Shown in pieces: positions 44,364 to 52,464 of a stretch of DNA of 64,000 nt; the stretch's first letter is position 1; the number at the start of each line of letters is the position of its first letter. The stretch spans positions 1 to 64,000 of the forward strand of contig NZ_JACJJQ010000007.1 of assembly GCF_016900115.1 (NCBI RefSeq), given 5' to 3'. The notes beneath the pieces were generated by a model that saw only the letters and a program-made list of their open reading frames with translations, ran no database searches and was not told the origin of the DNA. A program made the position numbers and the translations under genes. The DNA is from Limosilactobacillus alvi (GTDB lineage Bacteria; Bacillota; Bacilli; Lactobacillales; Lactobacillaceae).

Positions 44364-45687
44364 ATGCAAGCAACAATTCGACAACCAAAGTTAGTGATGA
44401 CCATGGAACCGATGAGTGAACGGCGCATTGCCATTAATATCATTAAGGGTTCGCTTGGAAACATGATTGAATGGTTTGACTGGTACGTTTACGCGGCCTT
44501 TGCCATTTACTTCTCGGCCGCCTTTTTCCCGGCTGGTGACCAGACCGCACAATTACTTTCAACCGCTGGTGTCTTTGCAATTGGTTTCTTAATGCGGCCC
44601 CTTGGATCATTTATCATGGGGCGCTTAGCGGATCGGCATGGCCGGCGAACAGCCCTCACCGTTTCGGTCATGATCATGGCGTTCGGCTCCTTAGTGATTG
44701 CCCTAGTTCCCACCTATGCGCAAATTGGCATCTGGTCACCAATTATCTTGGTGGTTACCCGGCTCGTCCAAGGATTATCCTTGGGTGGTGAATACGGAAC
44801 TTCAGCCGCTTACATGGCGGAAATGGCAGTTCAAGGCAAACGGGGCTTTTATTCTTCTTTCCAATATGTCACCTTAATTGCCGGTCAACTTTTTGCTTTA
44901 CTCGTCCAAATTGGGCTCCAACACAACCTAACTGATGCCCAAATTACCGCCTTTAGGTGGCGGATTCCCTTCGCTATTGGAGCCGTCGGGGCTCTAGTGG
45001 TCCTTTGGCTCCGGTTAACGATGGATGAATCCACCCAATTTAAGGCCAACCGCCAAAATAAACGTGCCGGGACTTTCCGCTTACTGATGCATTATCCTAA
45101 ACAAGTTTTCATCGTGGTTTGTTTAACCCTCGGCGGAACAATTTCCTTTTATACCTACACCACTTATTTACAACAATATATGATTAACACGGTGGGCTTA
45201 CCGAAAAACGTGGTTACCTTCATCAACTTTGGCGCGCTCCTGATTATGATTTGTCTCCAACCACTCTTTGGGGGCCTCTCGGATAAGATTGGTCGCCGAC
45301 CACTCCTAATCTTCTTCGGAGTTGGCGGAACCGTCGCTACCGTTCCACTATTTACGGTCTTATCTAAGGTTACCAACGCCTGGGCCGCCTTTACTTTAAT
45401 GACGCTAGGGGTGGTAATTGTCTCCGGCTATACCTCAATCAATGCCATCGTCAAGGCCGAACTCTTTCCGAGTGAAATCCGCGCTTTGGGAGTGGGCTTA
45501 CCATATGGCTTAACCGTCGCCATTTTTTGGGGGAACCGTAAGCTATGTTGCTTTAGGGCTCCGCTCCATCGGCCACGAAGCCGCCTTCTACTGGTACGTT
45601 TCCGCTACCGCGTTTATTTCTTTACTCTGCTACATTTTCCTTTTACGGAAGTATTCTTCAACTCTCGATGAAGATCTTCACAAGTAA
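44364..45687 (+). pseudogene. MHS-family MFS transporter, frameshifted near the C-terminus
   Basis: Metabolite:H+ symporter-type MFS protein. GNMIEWFDWYVYAAFAIYF and RLVQGLSLGGEYGTSAAYM are hallmark MHS segments. The native frame holds to about residue 388, then a T6 tract (45523-45528) shifts it; translation ends at 45671 with an unrelated tail. With one T fewer, the frame reads GGTVSYVALGLRSIGHEAAF and continues to LDEDLHK and TAA at 45685-45687. The last two helices are lost, so it is probably inactive if the sequence is correct. Confidence 0.85.
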
Positions 45688-45701
45688 CTTAAAGCGACTG
45701 A

Positions 45702-45839
45702 GGTTGGGAAAAAAGCTCCTTGACGGCCTGGTTGGGATAAGAAGAACGAAGGTTGATTCATTAGAATCGGCCTTTCGTTCGCACTTATCCACTAAGGCCG
45801 TGCTTTTTGACCTTAGTTACTGAGTAACATTCGGAGATG
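45702..45839 (+). repeat. intergenic structured repeat, copy D (short type)
   Basis: 138 bp, same boundaries as copies A and B, beginning 15 nt after the restored MHS stop. One stem-flanking change (CCACTAAGG for CCGCTAAGG). Left and right stems intact. It has no long perfect hairpin beside it, unlike A, C and E. Confidence 0.9.
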
Positions 45840-45862
45840 CAAAAGAGGCCGCTCGCTCCTAC

Positions 45863-46516
45863 TTATAAATACTTACTGCCTTCCCGGATCGACAATTGAC
45901 TCAAACCGGCTTGCTGATTCTCAATAAATGCTTGGACCCAGGCCGGATTGGTTTTGGAATAATCTCGCAGCGCCCAACCAATCGCTTTGTTGATAAAGAA
46001 TTCATCACTCCCGAGGTTATTCTCCAGAATGGTTGCTAAAAGATCCGTTTTCGTTTTGGTTTTCCGTAATAATTGATATTCAATTGCCACCCGTCGAAGC
46101 CAAAAATCGGCAGCCGTCGACCAAGTTAGCATTAAGTTGTCCACCCGGTCATCTTGAAGGCCAACTTTCCCGTAGACCTTCACCAAAGTATCGATGGTGT
46201 CCCACCATTGTTTAGTTGTCACGAATTTTTTCATTTGCGGAAGGTCTTCATAGGTCAAAAAGCGGGCCATCCCCACCAAATAATCAGCCACAAAGTACTG
46301 CATTTCCCGGTGGGGATCATCCCAAATTTGGGCTAAACTTTGCCAGTTAATTACTTTTGCCTGCTTGGCTTGCCTAATTAATTCTTTTTCCGCGGCTTTT
46401 CGCGGTTGGGCCTTAATGCCATAAAATTTAAATTGATTCCGCATATATTTAGCCATCGGGACCGCGTGATCAGGATTCGCCAGGGCTTCAAACTTAGCTT
46501 TGATTTCTAGGTACAT
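45863..46516 (-). CDS. DNA alkylation repair protein (AlkD-like)
   Basis: 217 residues, all-helical HEAT-like repeat protein of the AlkC/AlkD glycosylase family, which excises bulky or positively charged alkylated purines. YMRNQFKFYGIKAQPRK near the N-terminus, the WWDTIDTLV stretch and the KAIGWALRDYSK segment carry the aromatic and Asp residues that line the DNA-binding groove. Stands alone. Confidence 0.92.
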   Translation of the reverse strand: MYLEIKAKFEALANPDHAVPMAKYMRNQFKFYGIKAQPRKAAEKELIRQAKQAKVINWQSLAQIWDDPHREMQYFVADYLVGMARFLTYEDLPQMKKFVTTKQWWDTIDTLVKVYGKVGLQDDRVDNLMLTWSTAADFWLRRVAIEYQLLRKTKTKTDLLATILENNLGSDEFFINKAIGWALRDYSKTNPAWVQAFIENQQAGLSQLSIREGSKYL

Positions 46517-46554
46517 GGATTTTCCTCGTTAGTAAAATTTCTTTCAGCATACTA

Positions 46555-46592
46555 AAAAGCTGGTTAATTGGCAATCCAACTAACCAGCTTTG
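46555..46592 (-). terminator. terminator downstream of serine operon
   Basis: AAAGCTGGTTA pairs with TAACCAGCTTT; the minus-strand reading continues TTTTAGT. It lies about 175 bp beyond the histidine phosphatase stop. Confidence 0.65.
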
Positions 46593-46649
46593 CTATCCAT
46601 CACGTCATCACTTGGGGGTGAGTTTTTCTAAGACGCAGCCAAGATTTAC

Positions 46650-46765
46650 CAATTCAACCTTGCTTGGTGACCTTGATTATAAATTAATCCCCTTGGCAGT
46701 GGCGCCATCCGGTTTGCTCTTGGAGGTTCACCAACGCTAAACCAGTTGGCTAGTCCGCCTAACAA
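46650..46765 (-). repeat. degenerate copy of the long intergenic repeat
   Basis: TTCACCAACGCTAAACCAG and TTGGCTAGTCCGCC match the insert block of copy C (TCACAAACGCCAAACCAG and TTGACTGGTTCGCTCC) with many changes. Ends are not recognisable. Confidence 0.4.
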
Positions 46766-46767
46766 GC

Positions 46768-47391
46768 CTAAAACTCCGGAACTGCCAAACGATTATAGTA
46801 AACCAGGTGTTGCTCGCAGTTCTGGGGATCAATCACGATTTTAGTTACGCTACAATTAGCGGGTTCGAGAATTTCTAACCCTTGGCAACCGACAACATTA
46901 GCTGCAAAGGAACGCACCGTAAAGCCGTGGGCAACAATTAAAAGTTGGGCCGTTGGAAATTCACTAACCACGTCATTGGTAAACGCTGCTACCCGCCTTT
47001 GGACGGCTGTAAAGCTTTCACCGTGGGCAACTTGAGCGTATGATGGCCGGACATCGTGGATGCGGTGATAAAAGTGCTCGGGATACTTGGCTTCCAACTC
47101 CTGGTTTAGCTGACCGTCCCAGTCGCCATAAGAAATTTCTTTTAAGCGATCATCAATTTTAATTGGTAATTGGGCAGCTTGATTCAAGATTGCGGCCGTT
47201 TCCCGAGCCCGGGTTAGGGGGGAGACAAACAGCTGCTTGGTTTGGCTAAGCTCAAGTTTTTCGGCGAGAATTTGCGCCTGTTGCTTCCCGACGGGTGATA
47301 AATAGGTTGCGGGAGTATTGATCGTCCCCTGCTTGATACCTTTGACATTTAAGCTAGTTTGCCCGTGGCGGACAATTAAAAGTTCAGTCAT
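46768..47391 (-). CDS. histidine phosphatase family protein, possible phosphoserine phosphatase
   Basis: 207-residue branch of the phosphoglycerate-mutase-like superfamily. RHGQTSLN (8-15) holds the phospho-accepting His, and HGFTVRSF the second His; Arg and Glu residues are in place. It overlaps the serA stop by 4 nt and is last in serC-serA. No HAD-type SerB is seen here, so this enzyme could be the phosphoserine phosphatase, as metal-independent members are in some bacteria. That is inference from context. Confidence 0.85.
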   Translation of the reverse strand: MTELLIVRHGQTSLNVKGIKQGTINTPATYLSPVGKQQAQILAEKLELSQTKQLFVSPLTRARETAAILNQAAQLPIKIDDRLKEISYGDWDGQLNQELEAKYPEHFYHRIHDVRPSYAQVAHGESFTAVQRRVAAFTNDVVSEFPTAQLLIVAHGFTVRSFAANVVGCQGLEILEPANCSVTKIVIDPQNCEQHLVYYNRLAVPEF

Positions 47392-48575
47392 TTGTTTCCT
47401 CCTCTTGGTTGGTGAATTAAACGAACCCGACTAACGGCTGGAATTTGGGCAAGTTCTTGAATTAAAGCGGCTTGTTGATCCGGATTAGCAAAATCGCTGA
47501 CATCGACAATCGTATAGGCAAAGTCAGCTTTCGCTCGGTTAGCTAGGTTTTCAATGTTAATTTGATGTTGGGCAATTAAACTTGAGATCTGCCCTAACAT
47601 GTTTGGGATATTCCGATGAATTAAAGTAATCCGCTCTGGGCTGGCGAAGGGGGTTTGGAGGGCTGGTAAATTAACACTGTTGATCAGGTTCCCCGTTGTT
47701 AAGTAGGTCATCACCGCTTTGGCGGCCATCCGGGCGCAATTAGCTTCGGCTTCAACCGTCGATCCGCCTAAGTGAGGTAAGATCGTGACTCGAGGATGGC
47801 CGTGAATTAAAGCGTCACTAAAATCAGTCGAATACCAGCGTAGTCGCTTGGTGTTTAAAGCGTCAATCACTGCTTGGTTGTCCACAATCCCGTGACGCGC
47901 AAAATTTAACAGGACGGCGGTCGGCTTAAATTGGCTGATCAACTCCTGATCAATCATCCCCGTTGTCTCCTCATTTTTGGGAACATGGACGGTAATGAAA
48001 TCAGCTTGGTCAACCACTGCGGCTAAACTTGGGGCCCGGTGGATTTCCCGCGACAATTGCCAAGCCGCATCGGCCGAAAGATAAGGGTCATAACCAATAA
48101 CTTCCATTCCTAAATTAACGGCGGCATTGGCAACCAATGACCCAACATGCCCCAGGCCAATCACCGCTAACCGTTTCCCAAGTAATTCTTGCCCGTTAAA
48201 TTGGCTTTTGGCAGCTTCTAAAGTAATATCGGCGCCCGGTTGAACCTGGTTAGTCCAATTGGCGGCGGCGATAACTTGGCGGTTTGCTAAGATCATCATT
48301 GCTAAAACTAACTCCTTAACGGCGTTAGCATTACCACCGGGGGTATTAAAAACGGCAATCCCCTGTTCACTTGCCCGTTCAAGTGGGATATTATTATAGC
48401 CTGCACCACAACGGCCAATCGCCTTGAGAGACCGTGGAAAATCATGCTCATGCAGGTCAACTGAGCGAATTAAATAGGCATCGGGCTGGGCATCTTTTTG
48501 GTTAATTTGGTATTCCGCCGTAAAGGTCGCTAAGCCAACTGGTGAGATGGCGTTGAAAGTTTTAATTTGGTACAT
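47388..48575 (-). CDS. serA: D-3-phosphoglycerate dehydrogenase
   Basis: First committed step of serine synthesis, 3-phosphoglycerate to 3-phosphohydroxypyruvate with NAD. About 395 residues. Rossmann loop VIGLGHVGSL (about 151-160), catalytic region NFARHGIVD and LPHLGGSTVEAE with the His, and a C-terminal ACT domain (about 320-390) that usually mediates serine feedback. Start ATG 48575 with GGAGG; its start lies right next to the serC stop at 48577. Confidence 0.95.
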   Translation of the reverse strand: MYQIKTFNAISPVGLATFTAEYQINQKDAQPDAYLIRSVDLHEHDFPRSLKAIGRCGAGYNNIPLERASEQGIAVFNTPGGNANAVKELVLAMMILANRQVIAAANWTNQVQPGADITLEAAKSQFNGQELLGKRLAVIGLGHVGSLVANAAVNLGMEVIGYDPYLSADAAWQLSREIHRAPSLAAVVDQADFITVHVPKNEETTGMIDQELISQFKPTAVLLNFARHGIVDNQAVIDALNTKRLRWYSTDFSDALIHGHPRVTILPHLGGSTVEAEANCARMAAKAVMTYLTTGNLINSVNLPALQTPFASPERITLIHRNIPNMLGQISSLIAQHQINIENLANRAKADFAYTIVDVSDFANPDQQAALIQELAQIPAVSRVRLIHQPRGGNK

Positions 48576-48576
48576 A

Positions 48577-49668
48577 TTACTTTTCCTCCGCATGATCCTT
48601 CGCAAATTGCAACATGAAGTCCCGCAGGGCAACGGCTCCTGCCAACGGCATAGCGTTATAGAGGCTGGCCCGCATTCCTCCGGTCAAACGATGACCCTTT
48701 AAATTTTTGAGGCCGGCTTGCTCAGCAGTAGTGATAAAGGTTTGATCTAGCGCTGAGTTCCCAGTGGTAAACGGAATATTCGTAAGCGAACGATCGGCTG
48801 GCCGAACCGGATTGTGATAAAAATTAGTTTGATCAATTACCTCATAGATTAACTGGGCTTTTTGCCGATTAATGGCTTCCATCGCGCTCACGCCCCCTTG
48901 GCTTACTAACCATTCCAAGACTAGCTTTGCGACGTAGATTTGGAAAACTGGTGGTGTATTGAGAGTCGAATCCTTAGCGGCTAATTTTCGATAACTCAAC
49001 ATTGCTGGTAAAGCAGTTGGCATTTGGGATAGTAAGGACTTTTTAACGACCACTACGGTTAAGCCGGCTGGAGCAAGGTTTTTTTGCGCTCCCGCGTAGA
49101 TTAAATCAAAGTGATCAAAGGGATAATCCTGGGCTAAAAAATTGGAAGAGAGGTCGCCAACTAACGGTAAATTAGCCGCAGGAAGCTGCTTAAGACTGGT
49201 TCCAAAAATCGTATTGTTGGTTGTTAAGTGCAGATAGTCATATTGGGCTGGGCCGGTAAACTCAACGGTGGGAAAATGATTAAATTGGGGTGCACTGGTA
49301 GCAATTTCTTCAACTGCTAAGTCCGGGATTAACTTAGCTTCAGCCATTGCCCGTTCGGCCCAGTGACCTGAATTGACGAAGGCTACCCGGTGAAATTTAT
49401 TGGCCAGGTTTAAGGGCACCATCGTAAATTGGAGGGTGGCCCCACCTTGTAAGAAGAGCACCTCATATTCCCTTTCCGTTAAGTTCATTAATTGGAGTAA
49501 TAGTTGTTTGGCCTGGGCAAGCAAAGTGGTAAACTGCACGGAGCGATGCGAAATCTCTAAAATACTTAACCCGGTCCCCTGATAATTGGTTAGCTCAGCT
49601 TGCACTTGCGCTAAAACTTGGTCCGGTAAAGTTGCCGGCCCCGCTGCAAAGTTATAAATCGTCATCAT
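48577..49668 (-). CDS. serC: phosphoserine aminotransferase
   Basis: PLP enzyme of 363 residues converting 3-phosphohydroxypyruvate and glutamate to phosphoserine. YNFAAGPATLP at the N-terminus is diagnostic; GAQKNLAPAG contains the PLP-binding Lys; MRASLYNAMP is near the C-terminus. AAAGGAG precedes the ATG at 49668. First structural gene of the serine operon; transcription is probably controlled by the leader attenuator directly upstream. Confidence 0.96.
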   Translation of the reverse strand: MMTIYNFAAGPATLPDQVLAQVQAELTNYQGTGLSILEISHRSVQFTTLLAQAKQLLLQLMNLTEREYEVLFLQGGATLQFTMVPLNLANKFHRVAFVNSGHWAERAMAEAKLIPDLAVEEIATSAPQFNHFPTVEFTGPAQYDYLHLTTNNTIFGTSLKQLPAANLPLVGDLSSNFLAQDYPFDHFDLIYAGAQKNLAPAGLTVVVVKKSLLSQMPTALPAMLSYRKLAAKDSTLNTPPVFQIYVAKLVLEWLVSQGGVSAMEAINRQKAQLIYEVIDQTNFYHNPVRPADRSLTNIPFTTGNSALDQTFITTAEQAGLKNLKGHRLTGGMRASLYNAMPLAGAVALRDFMLQFAKDHAEEK

Positions 49669-49694
49669 AAATTACTCCTTTCGTCGTGGTAAGA

Positions 49695-49724
49695 AAAAGA
49701 AAAAGCCCCCACCGCAGTGAGGAC
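49695..49724 (-). terminator. attenuator terminator of the serine operon
   Basis: On the minus strand GTCCTCAC (49717-49724) pairs with GTGGGGGC (49705-49712), extended by A-T and G-T pairs to about 9-10 bp, followed by TTTTTCTTTTTC. It ends about 27 nt before the serC start codon. Confidence 0.88.
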
Positions 49725-49788
49725 TTGTTTTTTTGCCCCCACTTTGCTTGGAGGCCAACTCAAATGACAGCCTCCAGCTAAGCTGAAG
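49705..49788 (-). promoter_or_regulatory. mutually exclusive hairpin segments of the serC attenuator
   Basis: Six segments in order (minus strand): 1 CTTCAGC (49782-49788), 2 GCTGGAGGC (49770-49778), 3 GGCCTCC (49750-49756), 4 GTGGGGGC (49735-49742), 5 GTCCTCAC (49717-49724), 6 GTGGGGGC (49705-49712). Pairs 1:2, 3:4 and 5:6 give the terminator state; 2:3 and 4:5 give antitermination. Segments 4 and 6 are identical, so they compete for segment 5. Confidence 0.78.
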
Positions 49789-49834
49789 ACCGGGAAGATT
49801 GATTAAATTGTCGTTGTTGATTAGCCATCATCAT
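49778..49834 (-). CDS. serine-rich leader peptide
   Basis: 18 codons: three ATGs, then ANQQRQFNQSSRSSA and TAG. AAGGA precedes the ATGs. Four of the last six codons are Ser (TCT, TCC, TCT, TCA), and the coding region overlaps segment 1 of the hairpin set. A ribosome waiting for charged tRNA-Ser would mask segment 1 and favour antitermination. Confidence 0.75.
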   Translation of the reverse strand: MMMANQQRQFNQSSRSSA

Positions 49835-49874
49835 TCTTCCTTTCTTTGAGTCATCTGTGAAATTCATTAATCAA

Positions 49875-49903
49875 ATTTTAATTTATCTGTTGAGAATTGT
49901 CAA
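49875..49903 (-). promoter_or_regulatory. promoter of the serine operon
   Basis: Minus-strand TTGACA (49898-49903), 17 bp, TAAAAT (49875-49880). It would give a leader of about 200 nt that contains the peptide and the attenuator. Confidence 0.85.
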
Positions 49904-50001
49904 TTATTTATTTGACTTACTTTTATTTAACCATTAACTTACGTTTAATCAGTATTTATCACAATAATCTCATATTCTAAGCATTTTTTCTTCAAAATTT
50001 A

Positions 50002-50030
50002 TTGTAAGCGCTTTATTTATCTGCTATATT
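50002..50030 (+). promoter_or_regulatory. promoter with overlapping cre site for the surface nucleotidase
   Basis: TTGTAA (50002-50007), 17 bp, TATATT (50025-50030). TGTAAGCGCTTTAT (50003-50016) overlaps the -35 and closely matches cre, suggesting CcpA repression in rich sugar. Confidence 0.72.
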
Positions 50031-50073
50031 TTAGTAGTTGATAACTGCTAAGTTCATATTTTGGAGGTTCCTT

Positions 50074-52290
50074 ATGACGAACGTAAAATCACGAACCATC
50101 TTACTCTATGGCTCAGCCTTAGTTGGTCTAGCGCTCTTCGCTAATCCAGCCAAGGCAGATACGCAACCGATTGCGTCAACAGCCACTAACCAGCCAACTA
50201 CAGTTACCACTTCAACGGTAACTACTGCTAGTGCTCAGTCAACTGATCCCGTGACTGTAGTTACCAATCATGATCAAGCAGCTAAGCCGAGTGAAACTAC
50301 TGATTGGGCCAATCCAGCGGATTATCAAGGTAAAGTCCCCATCCAAATTTTGGGAATTAATGATTTCCATGGGGGCTTAGAACTTGGAGGAAAAGCGCAA
50401 ATTGATGGTAAAACTTATCAAAATACTGGGACAGCAGCGCGACTAGCAGCCTACCTAAATGCGGCTGAAAATGACTTTAAACAGGCCAACCCAACTGGGA
50501 CCACGATTCGGGTTGAGGCTGGTGATATTGTCGGAGCCTCACCAGCTAACTCAGCGCTGTTGCAAGATGAATCCACCATGCACGCCCTCTCAGCAATGGG
50601 AATAGCGATTGGAACACTTGGTAACCATGAGTTTGATGAAGGGCTACCAGAATTTTTACGAATTGTTAATGGTCAAGCGCCAACCAAGGAATACAACGAA
50701 GCCGAAATGGCTTATCCTCACACCCCAAGTGGGATTTCCATTATTACGGCTAACGTGGTCGATAAAACGACCGGTGAAGTTCCTTTTGGGCTTCAACCAT
50801 ACTTAATTAAGGAAATTCATACGAGTGATAATCAAGTCGTAAAGGTTGGTTTTATTGGAATTGAAACTACTTCCCTTCCGATCCTCACTCTGTACGATAA
50901 CCATAAAGATTATGATATTTTAGATGAAGCGGAAACGATTGTAAAATATGCAAAAATTCTCCGCAACCAAGGAGTTAACGCGATTGTAGTCTTAGCTCAC
51001 ACCGCCGTAGCATCTTCTAATGGTGAAACTAAGGGGGATGCGGTTGATATTTTACAAAAGGTAAACCAACTCGATCCAAATAACTCGGTCGACGTTTATT
51101 TAGCTGCTCATTCTCATCAATACGCTAATGCTACCGTTGGGCAAACGCACTTAGTTCAGGCTATTTACACTGGGAAAGCTTACGACGACATCATTGGTTA
51201 TCTTGATCCGGCCACAAACGATTTTATCTCCGACAGTTTGGTTGCCCACGTTTACCCGGTACTTTCCGAAACTGATGATCCAACGACTAAAGCTGATCCA
51301 AAAGTTCAAGCAATTGTCGAAGATGCCAACTCCCGGGTGGCCACCATTATCAACAAAAAGATTGGGGAAGCCGCCACTAACCAAACTATCACTGGTCGTT
51401 TAAACAATTCCAAGACAATGGAAAACGGGGCTGGTGAGATTGTAGTTGATGGTCAATTATACGAAGCCAAGAAAGCCGGCCTTCCTGCTGACTTTGCCAT
51501 GACCAATACTGGTGGGGTTCGGGCTGATATCGTGGTTAACCCAGATAAGTCGATTACCTGGGGAGCAGCCCAAGCCGTCCAACCCTTTGGTAACATTCTC
51601 CGAGTCGTTAAAATGACCGGGGCGCAAATTCGTCAGGCCTTAAACCAACAATACGATGAGAATCAAAAATTCTATCTTCAAATTGCCGGCTTAAAGTACA
51701 CCTACACTGATCAAGACGATACTAACCAACCATACCGGGTAGTTAAGATGTACAAAGCAGATGGTACGCCGATTAACGATGACCAATCTTATAACGTGGT
51801 CATTAACGATTTCTTAGCTGGCGGCGGGGATGGTTTCTCAGCTTTTAAGGATACGGAATTAGTCGGGATCGTTGGTCAAGACACAGAAGCTTTCATCGAC
51901 TACATTACTTCAATGACGAAAGCCGGAACTCCAATCAAGACACCGGCATTAGACCGAAAAGTTTACCTCACTAATGCCCAAGTGGCTGAACAGGCAGAAA
52001 CAGACCCTTCCACTCAAGGAAATATCACTGACCAAACACAAACAACACCTGAACAACAAGAAATTATTGCTGAAAATACAGAAGGCGGTACCAAGTCACA
52101 CCTTGAGCAAGCCAAGACGACTAGTCAAGTAACGATTGCTTCTAGCGTGGCTCGGACTAACAACCAAAAGGAAAGCCAGCAAAAGCAACTTCCACAAACA
52201 GGTAACCAAAGCAATCGCGGAATCCTCGCTCTCGTTGGTGTAAGCTTACTTTCAATGCTGGGATTAAGTATTAAACGGCAAGTAGGTTAA
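50074..52290 (+). CDS. LPXTG-type cell-wall-anchored 5'-nucleotidase / cyclic phosphodiesterase
   Basis: 738 residues. Signal peptide 1 to about 29 (ends NPAKA), Thr/Ser-rich stretch, metallophosphatase domain with NDFHGG, GDIVGASPANSALLQDE, GTLGNHEFDEG and AHSHQY metal motifs, then the 5'-nucleotidase C-terminal domain (GGVRADIV, LAGGGDGFSAF), a Gln/Thr-rich spacer and the sortase signal LPQTG, hydrophobic helix and basic tail. It likely hydrolyses extracellular nucleotides so that nucleosides can be imported. ATG follows TTGGAGG. Confidence 0.95.
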   Translation: MTNVKSRTILLYGSALVGLALFANPAKADTQPIASTATNQPTTVTTSTVTTASAQSTDPVTVVTNHDQAAKPSETTDWANPADYQGKVPIQILGINDFHGGLELGGKAQIDGKTYQNTGTAARLAAYLNAAENDFKQANPTGTTIRVEAGDIVGASPANSALLQDESTMHALSAMGIAIGTLGNHEFDEGLPEFLRIVNGQAPTKEYNEAEMAYPHTPSGISIITANVVDKTTGEVPFGLQPYLIKEIHTSDNQVVKVGFIGIETTSLPILTLYDNHKDYDILDEAETIVKYAKILRNQGVNAIVVLAHTAVASSNGETKGDAVDILQKVNQLDPNNSVDVYLAAHSHQYANATVGQTHLVQAIYTGKAYDDIIGYLDPATNDFISDSLVAHVYPVLSETDDPTTKADPKVQAIVEDANSRVATIINKKIGEAATNQTITGRLNNSKTMENGAGEIVVDGQLYEAKKAGLPADFAMTNTGGVRADIVVNPDKSITWGAAQAVQPFGNILRVVKMTGAQIRQALNQQYDENQKFYLQIAGLKYTYTDQDDTNQPYRVVKMYKADGTPINDDQSYNVVINDFLAGGGDGFSAFKDTELVGIVGQDTEAFIDYITSMTKAGTPIKTPALDRKVYLTNAQVAEQAETDPSTQGNITDQTQTTPEQQEIIAENTEGGTKSHLEQAKTTSQVTIASSVARTNNQKESQQKQLPQTGNQSNRGILALVGVSLLSMLGLSIKRQVG

Positions 52291-52305
52291 TTAAGTTTAA
52301 TCATT

Positions 52306-52338
52306 AAGCGGCTAGCCAGATCGGTTAGGCGCTTTTTT
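52306..52338 (+). terminator. terminator after the surface nucleotidase
   Basis: AAGCGGCTAGCC pairs with GGTTAGGCGCTT (mismatches inside) and TTTTA follows. Confidence 0.75.
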
Positions 52339-52464
52339 ACTGTTTTCCCCGACTCTTGATCAAAATTCTTACCTTAAACCTAAATCCATTTCCGGTAAAT
52401 TTACCTCCCAATAACTTCTGCTTATAATATAGATATCATTAAGGTTTAAAGAAGGGAGTTCGCA

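Noticed and set aside
49681-49860. T-box riboswitch upstream of serC
   Set aside because: No GGTGGNACCGCG-type T-box sequence and no Stem I layout; the Ser-codon leader and competing hairpins explain the region better.
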